NCBI GenBank assembly: GCA_004172935.1
Contig: SDZD01000056.1
Location: 1-40,866 of the forward strand
Length of the DNA: 40,866 bases
Direction of reading: 5' to 3'
Source of the DNA: a bacterium
GTDB taxonomy: Bacteria > Armatimonadota > Abditibacteriia > Abditibacteriales > Abditibacteriaceae
The position numbers were made by a program, and so were the translations under genes. The notes beneath the pieces are model-generated. The model worked only from the letters and a program-made list of their open reading frames with translations. It searched no databases and was not told the origin of the DNA. Below are positions 16,948-25,339 of this stretch, piece by piece (the first letter of the stretch is position 1; each line of letters starts with the position of its first letter).

Positions 16948-16953
16948 TATAAT
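16948..16953 (+). promoter_or_regulatory. -10 box of array gene 3 (leader class II)
   Basis: TATAAT, 51 bp before the ATG at 16999, with the same upstream ATAACGTAACATTAAT block and the identical 48-bp leader found before gene 2. Confidence 0.78.
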
Positions 16954-16998
16954 TCTTGAGAATTTTTTGGGAATGTCCCCCGACACCCCGCCCCATTC

Positions 16999-19542
16999 AT
17001 GAACCCACAATCTGTTTTGCGGCGCACGGCTTTTGCTGGCGTCTTCCTTTTGGGCTGCGCTATGACTCAGCGCGCCAATGCCGCGACTTTTACCGTCTCC
17101 AACACCAACGATTCCGGCGCCGGCAGCTTGCGTCAGGCCGTTCTCGATGCCAACGCCACCCCCGGCGCTGACAACATTCTTTTCGCCCCGACGCTCTTTT
17201 CGGTGCCACAGACCATCGTCCTCACGACAGGCGAATTGGCTGTCAGTGGCAGCGGCGGCGCTCTGACAATCGCTGGCCCCAATGCCGCCAAATTGACGCT
17301 CGATGCCAACAATAACAGCCGCATCTTCAAGCTGAATCCCGGCTCGAATGTCATCCTCTCCTCGCTGGTCTTTACCAATGCCACTGGTACTGGAAATGGT
17401 GGCGCTATCAGCAGTGAAAGCAGCACTTTGGCTGTCTATGACAGCACCTTCACTGGCAACAAAACTCTAAATGGTGGCAGCGGTGCCGCTATTTTCAATT
17501 TAGATGGCCCTCTGACAATTGATAAATGCCTCTTCTCCGCTAACACCGCCAATGCTCTCATCACTTCGGATGGTAGCGGTGGCGGGACAGCCGGAGCCAT
17601 TGCAAATTTGGCTTACGGTGGTCGCTCCTCTGAATCTGCATTGCTCACCATCAATAGCAGCACCTTTGTGGGCAATGAGTCTCGTCAAGGCGGTGCCATA
17701 CACAACAACAGTGGCAAAGTAGTCGTCAACAACAGCACCATCGTTCGCAATCGTGTTGTCGAAAGTCAGGGGTTCGGTGGCGCAGTGTCCACCGTTTTTG
17801 GTCCCGTATCACTGAATAGCTGCACCATCACAGCCAATGTCGCCGACCGAGGCTCCGCCGTCGCAGTCTTCGACGCCACCGCATCGCTCGACTTGAACAA
17901 CAGCATCGTAGTGAATAACACCACCCTCAGCGGTGGCAGCGATCCGTTTTTTGGCCCCATTGCTTCGGGCGACTATAACCTCTTCGAATACACCGCTACT
18001 GGACGACCCGGCACCCACAACGTTGTCTCGACAGCCCCCAAACTCGGTGAGTTGGCCGACAATGGCGGCCCGACACAAACCATTGCCCTCTTGCCTGGAA
18101 GCCCCGCCATTGATGCGGGCAGCACCTCCCTCGCCACCGATCAACGTGGCATCGCCCGCCCTCAGCGCCGCGCCGCCGACATCGGCGCCGTCGAGATCGT
18201 CAACACACCTCCCCGTTTCAGGTTTTTGCGACTGGAGCCGCTCGCGCCAGACACAGACGGCACTATGGCTGCCTATCCTGAGGCTATCGATGTCGATGGC
18301 GATCCGCTCACTTTCAATTATGTGTGGCGCAAGAACGGTGTTGTCATCGAAGGCGAATCCGGCTCAACTCTAGACCTCTCAAAGCCAGGAAACGGCGACG
18401 ATAACGATGCCATCACCGTTACAGTCACAGTAAGCGATGGGTTCGCCACGGGCGAACCCATCTCATCGGGTGTGGTTTACGTCAATAACCACATGCCTTC
18501 GGTCTATTTGTACGCACCTCAAAATGGTACGGACAAAGTAGGAACCAAGCGTACCTTCACCCTGGAAATGCACGATCACGATGGTGCGGGCGACATCCAG
18601 GAAGGATGGCTACTCATCAACGACCGCCTCTCTTGGAATGCGGGCGCCACTCTCATCTACGTCCCCGATGTCGGAACCCCCACCAACGGACTGTTGTATC
18701 TGCGTCGCGGCGATGCCTTCTTGCCCGCCATGCGCATTGGCGAAGGCGCCACAGCGGGTGCCGTCCTCGATAACGGCGCTGTGCGCGTCATCGGTAGTGA
18801 AGTCTCTGTCAGCATTGGAAGCGATATCAACAAACTGTTCGTATCCTTACCGCTCACCATTCGCGAGGGACTAGTCGGGCAAAATCGTCTGTTCGCCCGC
18901 GTTGTCGACCGTAAGGGTGTCCTCGATATAAGCGCGGCTGAAGGTGATTCTGGCTACCGTCGCTTCGGCAACTACACCGTGCTACCGCAGTTCGCGGGTG
19001 AAACCAATAGCATCCCGACTCTTTCCAAACTCAACCCCACGAATACCAACACGGTTTTGAACTCGGCGGGCATCGCCCCCGCAGCCCAGAACTTCGGCTT
19101 CTTCGTCAAAGACGATGATGGTTGGGGTGATATTGACAACGTCTGGTTCTTGGCCGGGCAGGTGCGTAGTTTCCGTGGCACCGCGAACTTCGTTTTCTAC
19201 CCCCGCACTCGCCGCCTCTTCTTGCGCTCCGACGACGGCAGCACCCTTTTGGGCGGTGGAGTCATCGGCACGGCGGGCGTTCTCGAAAACTCGCAGGTGC
19301 GACTCGACCTCTCCAAAGTCAAAATGACCATAATCGACGGTAAGAGCTTCGGCCTCACACTGCCAATCCAGGCCAAGAACCGCCTCTTCGGCTCGAACAA
19401 GGTTTGGTTGCGCGTTCAGGATAAACAGAATGCCACTGCCCCTAACGGCGACGAGCAGGGTTATGTCCAAAGCGGCGCTTGGAACGTCGGACGAGCCACC
19501 ACTCCCGGAACCCTAGGCGTCCTTTCCAGCGCACGCTCCTAA
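16999..19542 (+). CDS. Array protein 3: exported single-cassette beta-helix protein with Ig-like linker domain
   Basis: 847 residues with the same plan as array protein 2. Signal peptide about 1-28 (TAFAGVFLLGCAMTQRANAA). One cassette (about 29-396) opens with DSGAGSLRQAVLDAN and closes with GGPTQTIALLPGSPAIDAG...TDQRG...DIGAVE. Ig/PKD-like domain about 398-496, then twin C-terminal domains about 498-664 and 671-830. The tail (TTPGTLGVLSSARS) differs from the ISA(A/G)GS ending of the other members. Compared with protein 2 the beta-helix part has diverged much more than the Ig and C-terminal parts, as expected if the variable half faces the environment and the constant half serves export, folding or attachment (inference). 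Confidence 0.88.
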   Translation: MNPQSVLRRTAFAGVFLLGCAMTQRANAATFTVSNTNDSGAGSLRQAVLDANATPGADNILFAPTLFSVPQTIVLTTGELAVSGSGGALTIAGPNAAKLTLDANNNSRIFKLNPGSNVILSSLVFTNATGTGNGGAISSESSTLAVYDSTFTGNKTLNGGSGAAIFNLDGPLTIDKCLFSANTANALITSDGSGGGTAGAIANLAYGGRSSESALLTINSSTFVGNESRQGGAIHNNSGKVVVNNSTIVRNRVVESQGFGGAVSTVFGPVSLNSCTITANVADRGSAVAVFDATASLDLNNSIVVNNTTLSGGSDPFFGPIASGDYNLFEYTATGRPGTHNVVSTAPKLGELADNGGPTQTIALLPGSPAIDAGSTSLATDQRGIARPQRRAADIGAVEIVNTPPRFRFLRLEPLAPDTDGTMAAYPEAIDVDGDPLTFNYVWRKNGVVIEGESGSTLDLSKPGNGDDNDAITVTVTVSDGFATGEPISSGVVYVNNHMPSVYLYAPQNGTDKVGTKRTFTLEMHDHDGAGDIQEGWLLINDRLSWNAGATLIYVPDVGTPTNGLLYLRRGDAFLPAMRIGEGATAGAVLDNGAVRVIGSEVSVSIGSDINKLFVSLPLTIREGLVGQNRLFARVVDRKGVLDISAAEGDSGYRRFGNYTVLPQFAGETNSIPTLSKLNPTNTNTVLNSAGIAPAAQNFGFFVKDDDGWGDIDNVWFLAGQVRSFRGTANFVFYPRTRRLFLRSDDGSTLLGGGVIGTAGVLENSQVRLDLSKVKMTIIDGKSFGLTLPIQAKNRLFGSNKVWLRVQDKQNATAPNGDEQGYVQSGAWNVGRATTPGTLGVLSSARS

Positions 19543-19558
19543 CCACCGACCCTACTCG

Positions 19559-19606
19559 AATAACATAGCGGCGCGCTCTCAATTGGGGGCGTGCCGCTGT
19601 GTTATT
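19559..19606 (+). terminator. Hairpin after array gene 3
   Basis: AATAACATAGCGGCGCGC (19559-19576) pairs with GCGTGCCGCTGTGTTATT (19589-19606). This long stem with A and T arms would terminate in either direction. Confidence 0.78.
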
Positions 19607-19658
19607 CCAATACAAGAGATAACGGAATTGATACCGTTATTTGTTCACGAGATGGGGG

Positions 19659-19664
19659 TATAAT
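19659..19664 (+). promoter_or_regulatory. -10 box of array gene 4 (leader class I)
   Basis: TATAAT in GGGGTATAATGCTCCTT, 55 bp before the ATG at 19714. The upstream block TTGATACCGTTATTTG aligns with the fossil at 10455. Confidence 0.78.
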
Positions 19665-19713
19665 GCTCCTTAGGTTCTGGTAGTTCCCTCACCCTGACTG
19701 CTCAATCTCTTCC

Positions 19714-22700
19714 ATGACAATCCGATCTATTCTGCGCCGCACCATTTGTGCGGGCGCCTTGTTTTTGGGCTGCGCTGTGGCTCAGGACGTTCAAGCCGCC
19801 AACTTCGTTGTCACCAACACCAACGATTCCGGCCCAGGCAGCTTGCGACAGGCCGTTCAGGACGCCAATAGCGTAGCTTCCAACGACACCATCACCTTCG
19901 ATAAGCAAGCCTTCCGATTCTCAAGCACCATCAAACTCGTTTCGGGCGAGTTGGTCGTTGTCCCCAACGGCACCCTTTCCATAAATGGCCTCGGCTCCAA
20001 TCTGGTAATTATCAGCGGCAACAGTACCAACCGCATGTTCAATGTCGCGCTCAAAGCCAATCTCAGCCTCTCTAGATTGGAACTCAGCGAGGGCTACAAC
20101 CGTGCTGCGGCCTCTCTTCACACTGGCGGCGGCGCCATTTTCAACGAAGGCACTCTCACCCTCTCCGATATGCTTGTCGCTGGCAACCGAACCATCATCA
20201 ATGGTTATGGTGGAGCCATCTATAACAGCGGTGGTTTCGTCACCATCAACAACTGCCAACTCGACTCCAATACTACCCTCGATGACAGGGGCAACGGCGG
20301 CGGCGAGGGTGGCGCCATCTACAGCGGCGGCGAAGCGGCCAGAGTCATCATTAATGGTGGCACCTTCTCTGGCAACAGTTCGGGGTCTGGTGGAGTCATC
20401 CGCAACGATTTCAATAGCACCCTGACAGCCAATCAGTGTATTTTCTCCTACAATTCGGCCCTTGGCGGCGGAGCCGTCTTCAACTCCGGTCTATTCGTCT
20501 TCACTGGGGGTAATTTCCTCCACAACAAAGCTATTAATGGCGGGGCGCTTTTCAACGCTGCTGGTAACGCCATCCTGCGCAACTGCACCTGCGCCTACAA
20601 CACGGCCACCGAATATGGTGGCGTGATGGCCAACAATACTAACAGCGCAGGACGTGCCAACCTCACTGTCGAAAGTTGTACCGTCGTCTTCAATACTGGG
20701 CAGTTCGGCGGCGCCATCTTCAATATTAGCCCCAGTCGTCTCGTCCTCAACAACAGCATCATCACCAATAGCACCATTGGCGAAAACGGGCAGGGCAGCA
20801 TCTATGGCCCCATCACCGAAGCCAACTATAATCTCGTCGATGTTCCCGAAGGTGTCACATTACCGGGGAGCAACAACATCGTTAACCGCGGCCCCCTGCT
20901 CGGAACCCTCGCCTACAACGGCGGTCCCCTCCAAAACTTCGCCCCCTCCAATATCAGCCCTGTCATTGATGCAGGCAACTCCACCCTCTCCACCGACCAG
21001 CGCGGTTTCAACCGCCCCATCTCTATTGCCGGGCGCCCCACACCGGGCAACGGCAGCGACATCGGCGCCTTCGAGGTAAGGTATTTGTCCCAGAACGGCC
21101 CCAATTTCGTCGTCACTAAAACCGACGATCACGACGATGGCTCCTGTGATGTCACCGATTGCACCCTGCGCGAAGCCATCACCGCTGCCAACAACGACCC
21201 CGATACCTCGGTCATCAGCTTCTCTCCGATATATTTCGGCTTATCGAAGAACACCATCCCAATCAAATCTTCTCTCCCTCTGCCACCTATCACCAGCGAC
21301 ATGAGCATCAACGGTCCTACAGCGCTTGGAACGGGAGTTACTGTTACTGGCATCAACAGCGGTCTCACTATTTCTGGAGGCGTGGTTAATATCTCCAATC
21401 TCACTTTCTCTCATGCCGGTTCGGGGGGCATCATCAATTTTGGTGGCGCCCTCAATGTCCACTCCTGCACTTTCGACGACTGCAACATTGGCATCCAAAA
21501 CGGCAACGGAGAATATCTACCTCTGACGGTAACCAACTCCACCTTCGTCAATAACCAACTCGCAGGCATCTTCAGCAGCCAGTCCTCGACTGGTAATCTC
21601 GCCAAAATCGACTCCTGTACCTTCACCCAAAATACCTCTGGTCTCTTTATTCAGGGCGGAGTCGTTGAGGTAACCAACTCCATTATCGCCGGCAATTCCA
21701 ACGACATCGAACATTTGGGAGGCGTATTCAATAACCGTGGTTTCAACCTCATTGGCGGAACTTCTCAAGCGGCAGGCCTCGACCCCATCGGCCTGAAAGA
21801 TAACGGTGGTCCCACCCCAACTGTCGCCTTGTTGCCCACTAGTCGCGCCATTAACGTGGGCAAAACAACCCTCACCTCCGATCAGCGCGGCCTACCTCGC
21901 GTCGGCACTCCCGACATCGGCGCCTACGAAAACGCGCCTCCCTCGGTCGTTTCGCTTTCACCGCAGAACGTCACCGACAAAGTCGGCGCCAAGCGCACCT
22001 TCACTCTCACTGTCAGCGATGCCAGTGGCGCCGCCGACATCAAAGAGGTGACCTTCCTCATCAACGACCGCCTTTCTACAGAAAGTGGAGTCGTCTTTCG
22101 ATATGTGCCCAGACCCGGCTCACCCACCGATGGTCAGTTATATCTGCGCTATCTCCACGGCGCCAACGGCTACTTGCAACCCATTCAAATTGGTATGTTC
22201 GCCGACCCACGCGCTGTATTGGATAACGGCGCTGTAAACCTCGTCTCCCGCGACGCCAAAGTGACCTCTTCCGGTGGCACTCTGACGATCAGCCTCAGTC
22301 TCACCATCCGCGATGGTCTGGTCGGTAATCAGCGTCTGTTCGCCCGCGTGGTAGATAGAGGCGAAGTCACCGACCCCGCCACTACCCCCAGCGATAGCGG
22401 CTACCGTCGTTTCGGTACCTACACCGTGTTGCCCCAATTCGCCGGAGTCACCAATAATGTCCCGACCCTCTCGCGCCTGACTCCGGCTACGGCCAACTCA
22501 CAGGTCTTTAATGGCCCGATAAAATTTAGCTTCTTTGCCGCCGACCCCGATGGCACAGGCGACATCGACAGCGTCTGGTTCATGGTCGGCAAAGAAATCA
22601 ACTGGGCGCGCAGCGCCACCTTCGTCTACACCCCGCGCACCCGCCAACTCTACCTGCGCTCCGACGACGGCAACTCCTTCTTAGGTGGTGGCGTCATCGG

Positions 22701-22977
22701 AACCGAGGCAACCCTCCAAAACTCCAAAGTGCGTGTGCGCCTCTCCGATGTGCGCGTTCTCACCTACGGCGATGGTAAAACCCTCGGTTTCGTCCTACCA
22801 GTAGAGGCCCTCAATGGCCTCCTCGGCCAAAACAAAATCTGGCTCCGTGTCCAAGACCGACAGGGAGCCACCGCCCCCAACGGCGACGACCAAGGTTACG
22901 TCCAAAGCGGCACTTGGAACCTAGCTCAGAGCACAGCCCCCCGCTCCAATATCTCCATCTCCGCCGCAGGTTCCTAA
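19714..22977 (+). CDS. Array protein 4: exported two-cassette beta-helix protein with twin C-terminal domains
   Basis: 1087 residues. Signal peptide about 1-29 (TICAGALFLGCAVAQDVQAA). Cassette A (about 30-458) opens with DSGPGSLRQAVQDAN and closes with an altered GGPLQNFAPSNISPVIDAG...TDQRG...DIGAFE. Cassette B (about 464-742) opens with DDHDDGSCDVTDCTLREAI and closes with GGPTPTVALLPTSRAINVG...DIGAYE. Twin domains are at about 744-909 and 915-1073; the first has lost the usual LSWNGGATLIYVP wording (LSTESGVVFRYVP). The tail ends ISAAGS. Same architecture and same promoter class as array protein 1. A signal peptide and no anchor imply a secreted or surface-associated product. Confidence 0.88.
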   Translation: MTIRSILRRTICAGALFLGCAVAQDVQAANFVVTNTNDSGPGSLRQAVQDANSVASNDTITFDKQAFRFSSTIKLVSGELVVVPNGTLSINGLGSNLVIISGNSTNRMFNVALKANLSLSRLELSEGYNRAAASLHTGGGAIFNEGTLTLSDMLVAGNRTIINGYGGAIYNSGGFVTINNCQLDSNTTLDDRGNGGGEGGAIYSGGEAARVIINGGTFSGNSSGSGGVIRNDFNSTLTANQCIFSYNSALGGGAVFNSGLFVFTGGNFLHNKAINGGALFNAAGNAILRNCTCAYNTATEYGGVMANNTNSAGRANLTVESCTVVFNTGQFGGAIFNISPSRLVLNNSIITNSTIGENGQGSIYGPITEANYNLVDVPEGVTLPGSNNIVNRGPLLGTLAYNGGPLQNFAPSNISPVIDAGNSTLSTDQRGFNRPISIAGRPTPGNGSDIGAFEVRYLSQNGPNFVVTKTDDHDDGSCDVTDCTLREAITAANNDPDTSVISFSPIYFGLSKNTIPIKSSLPLPPITSDMSINGPTALGTGVTVTGINSGLTISGGVVNISNLTFSHAGSGGIINFGGALNVHSCTFDDCNIGIQNGNGEYLPLTVTNSTFVNNQLAGIFSSQSSTGNLAKIDSCTFTQNTSGLFIQGGVVEVTNSIIAGNSNDIEHLGGVFNNRGFNLIGGTSQAAGLDPIGLKDNGGPTPTVALLPTSRAINVGKTTLTSDQRGLPRVGTPDIGAYENAPPSVVSLSPQNVTDKVGAKRTFTLTVSDASGAADIKEVTFLINDRLSTESGVVFRYVPRPGSPTDGQLYLRYLHGANGYLQPIQIGMFADPRAVLDNGAVNLVSRDAKVTSSGGTLTISLSLTIRDGLVGNQRLFARVVDRGEVTDPATTPSDSGYRRFGTYTVLPQFAGVTNNVPTLSRLTPATANSQVFNGPIKFSFFAADPDGTGDIDSVWFMVGKEINWARSATFVYTPRTRQLYLRSDDGNSFLGGGVIGTEATLQNSKVRVRLSDVRVLTYGDGKTLGFVLPVEALNGLLGQNKIWLRVQDRQGATAPNGDDQGYVQSGTWNLAQSTAPRSNISISAAGS

Positions 22978-22994
22978 ACCACCAATCCCCAAAG

Positions 22995-23028
22995 CAACAG
23001 CGCGCCTCTTCAGCGGGGCGCGTTGTTG
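22995..23028 (+). terminator. Hairpin after array gene 4
   Basis: CAACAGCGCGCC (22995-23006) pairs with GGCGCGTTGTTG (23017-23028) with one G-T pair. It is followed by TTATTC and sits 17 bp after the stop. Confidence 0.75.
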
Positions 23029-23049
23029 TTATTCAAGCTCACAATTACC

Positions 23050-23454
23050 ATGACCCCACAGCAAGCTAATGCGCTCGCCCATCGCTTAACCCGCATCTGG
23101 CAACCCGAAGAGGCCACTTCCAACCTCTCCAACTACGGCAAATTCTCCTTCAATGGACGTTGGGCAGATGGACTAAACCTTCGCATCGAACAGGAAGACG
23201 AACTCCAAATCGAACTTCTTCACGACAACCAACTCCTCCTCACCGCCTATTGCGACGACCTCTGGGACGAAACCGACACCTGCCAGCCAAAGCAGCGCCA
23301 AAAGGTCGAAAACCTCGTCGCCCATCATCTCCCTTCTTTCCGCCGCAACAGTTGGCTCAGCGGTGAAGACATCGAAGCCACCCCCCACGAAAAAGCCGAG
23401 TGGATACAAGGCTTCACCCACGAGGAACTCGAAGCATGGAATTTGAAACTTTAG
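23050..23454 (+). CDS. Hypothetical protein
   Basis: A 134-residue soluble acidic protein that I do not recognise. Visible features are an N-terminal helix (TPQQANALAHRLTRIW), a strand-rich middle (LNLRIEQEDELQIELL, NQLLLTAYCDDLWDE) and a C-terminal part with TPHEKAEWIQGFTHEELEAW. There is no signal peptide or membrane segment. ATG 23050 was chosen over the start at 23023, which lies inside the terminator of gene 4. It interrupts the array on the same strand, and its end overlaps a possible small ORF. Composition suggests a real gene, but no ribosome site is visible. Confidence 0.55.
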   Translation: MTPQQANALAHRLTRIWQPEEATSNLSNYGKFSFNGRWADGLNLRIEQEDELQIELLHDNQLLLTAYCDDLWDETDTCQPKQRQKVENLVAHHLPSFRRNSWLSGEDIEATPHEKAEWIQGFTHEELEAWNLKL

Positions 23455-23543
23455 ACGAGGAAATCAAGTTCGAAGCGAAGCGAATAGCTATCGTGGCCCT
23501 CCAAAGCCGGGGCGTCTATGTCCCTCTTTTGGCATTGGAATAA
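23436..23543 (+). CDS. Possible 35-residue small ORF overlapping the preceding gene
   Basis: The ATG at 23436 lies 19 bp inside the end of the 134-residue gene, in another frame, and the ORF runs to TAA at 23541. The peptide (MEFETLDEEIKFEAKRIAIV and a further 15 residues) is acidic then amphipathic, with no known motif. The overlap would allow translational coupling. It could equally be chance, as no ribosome site is clear. Confidence 0.25.
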   Translation: MEFETLDEEIKFEAKRIAIVALQSRGVYVPLLALE

Positions 23544-23640
23544 ATCGGTTATACTAAATACAATGAAATAGGGGTGCAACTACGAGACGCCCTTAAAAAA
23601 ATACCTTATTTTACCCCTCTCGCGAAACCCTCTGTGCCTT

Positions 23641-23690
23641 ATTTCTCAATAAGCCCCCAAAGATTGAATAAAGATTGAATAATCAATCTT
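23641..23690. repeat. AT-rich repeat, copy 2
   Basis: TTTCTCAATAAGCCCCCAAA followed by GATTGAATAAAGATTGAATA and TCAATC; closely similar to 4417-4466. It contains AAGATTGA/TCAATCTT, an 8-bp inverted repeat with loop ATAA followed by TT. The gap 23544-23829 holds this repeat, the minus-strand terminator and nothing else recognisable. Confidence 0.6.
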
Positions 23691-23768
23691 TTACCCAATT
23701 TTACGCTCAAAGCTAAACACATTCCCCCATTAAGTCAATCTTTCGAATTGATTTAACCCGCCAAAAAA

Positions 23769-23810
23769 TTGAATAACCCCCGAAATTCATTAATTCCGAG
23801 GGTTATTCAA
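23769..23810 (-). terminator. Terminator of the minus-strand thioredoxin-fold gene
   Basis: TTGAATAACCC (23769-23779) pairs with GGGTTATTCAA (23800-23810), extended inward with G-T tolerance. Read on the minus strand the stem is followed by TTTTTT. It lies 19 bp past the stop of the 23830-25065 gene. Confidence 0.85.
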
Positions 23811-23829
23811 TTCTCATTAACGAGAAGTT

Positions 23830-25065
23830 TTAGTTAGCGGCCAGAGCCGCTTTGATGGCGGGTTCCAGTTCCTCACCACGAGCGCCGATAGCAGCGATTT
23901 TGCCGTCTTTGCCGATGAGGATGGTCGCAGGAATAGCGCGCACGTTGAACGACGTGGCGATTGGTCCATCCCAGTAGCCATCATAAACCTGACGCCAGGG
24001 CATTTCTTTTTCTTTGATGAACTTGGTCAGCGGGGGCACGCTCTGGTCGAGCGAGATGCCGAGAACGTCGAAGCCCTGTCCCTTGTACTTGTCGTAGTTG
24101 GCCTTCACGTTGGGCAGTTCGCCGATGCAGGGGCCGCACCATGTCGCCCAGAAGTCGACGAGGGTTACTTTGCCCTTGAACTGTTCGAAGGTGATCTCTT
24201 TGCCGTCGATGTCTTTGGCGCCAGCGGGCAACGACAATGGCAGAGCGCCCACTTTGGCGCGCACTGTCGGGTTCGAGAACTTCTCGACTTTAGTGGCACC
24301 TGCGGGAGGCGTGAAATCGAAAGTGCCAGCGGGAGCATCGCCATCAATTTTGATGTCGGTGAAATTGTCGGTGATGACCTGCTCTTTGCCGTCCGCCATC
24401 TTCAGTTTCGCTTCGATGCGGTGAACCAACTTGTCCTCGGTGCCAACATAGAAGATGTAGGTCAGGTCGAACGGCTGTTTCTCGGCTTTGACGGTGGTGA
24501 CGACGATAGGAGTAACTGCCACACCGTCTACGGTCGTGGCCTCGCCCTTGGTGAAGGAGCTGGATTTATAGCGCACACCTTCACGGAACGGGTCCAGGCC
24601 AGCTACAAAGCTGGGGAACGCGATGCCGCCGATGTTGGTGTTCGCCAGAAAATTGCGAGGGTTGGTGCCATCGGCGGGTAACACGCGAGGGCTGGAGGTG
24701 TACTCGAAAACATCGTTGGGCTTTTGCATGATGATGGTTTCGGTTGGGGTGTACACCTGTAAAGAGGTCAGTTCGCCTTTGTCATCCAACGAAGTCACTT
24801 TGGCAGTGGCGGGAGCGCTGAACTGGATGAGCTTTTTGCTGGAGCCATTGCTGTGCATGATGCTCAACGTTTTGGCTTTGCGGTAGCGTTCGACGGTTTG
24901 ATCGAACAGTGCTTTGGCTTGCGGATCGGTGGCGGGCACCGCGACGGCGGCGGGTGCTGCGGGTGTCTCTGGTGCCTGAGCGAAGACGGGCGCAGTTGTC
25001 GCGAGCAGACCCAGACCAATGGTGAGGATGCGAGCTTTAGCAATGTTTTGAATGAAACTACTCAT
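23830..25065 (-). CDS. Exported two-domain protein: DUF2092/LolA-like domain plus TlpA-like thioredoxin
   Basis: 411 residues. Signal peptide about 1-30 (LTIGLGLLATTAPVFAQA). Residues about 48-255 resemble the DUF2092/LolA-RseB-like beta fold seen in exported proteins (AKALFDQTVERYRKAKTL, FEYTSSPRVLPAD, DNFTDIKIDGDAPAGTFDFT). Residues about 270-411 are a TlpA/ResA-type redoxin with VTLVDFWATWCGPCIGELP (CxxC at about 310-313), a conserved cis-proline context VRAIPATILIG and TFEQFKGK before the active site. It probably acts outside the cytoplasm in thiol-disulfide exchange, with the first domain binding a lipid-modified or hydrophobic partner (inference). AGGA precedes the ATG by about 8 bases. 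It is transcribed against the array and splits gene 5 from genes 1-4. Confidence 0.88.
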   Translation of the reverse strand: MSSFIQNIAKARILTIGLGLLATTAPVFAQAPETPAAPAAVAVPATDPQAKALFDQTVERYRKAKTLSIMHSNGSSKKLIQFSAPATAKVTSLDDKGELTSLQVYTPTETIIMQKPNDVFEYTSSPRVLPADGTNPRNFLANTNIGGIAFPSFVAGLDPFREGVRYKSSSFTKGEATTVDGVAVTPIVVTTVKAEKQPFDLTYIFYVGTEDKLVHRIEAKLKMADGKEQVITDNFTDIKIDGDAPAGTFDFTPPAGATKVEKFSNPTVRAKVGALPLSLPAGAKDIDGKEITFEQFKGKVTLVDFWATWCGPCIGELPNVKANYDKYKGQGFDVLGISLDQSVPPLTKFIKEKEMPWRQVYDGYWDGPIATSFNVRAIPATILIGKDGKIAAIGARGEELEPAIKAALAAN

Positions 25066-25291
25066 GATTTTCCTGGACGTGCAGTGAACGCTGCTATTTG
25101 GTTTTCGGGCTAGTAATGGCCTATCGAAGGTCGGTTCGGCCAGTTCTCCTCTGGCGACCTAATAGTTTAAGAGACAACGCTGTGTAAGCGTCTTCCCCCA
25201 CCCACACTAGAGATCGCTGATTTTCTGGAAAACACCTGAGAAATGGGCGCTCTTTTAAGCGACTCCTCGTTAAAACTTAACGTTATCTGGG

Positions 25292-25297
25292 TATAAT
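25292..25297 (+). promoter_or_regulatory. -10 box of array gene 5
   Basis: TATAAT in GGGTATAATCTC, 48 bp before the ATG at 25340. The upstream TTAACGTTATCTGG only loosely resembles the blocks before genes 2-4, so this is a third promoter variant. Confidence 0.7.
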
Positions 25298-25339
25298 CTC
25301 AGAGTAATTGGCATCGCCTCCCCGATGCCCACCCCATCT

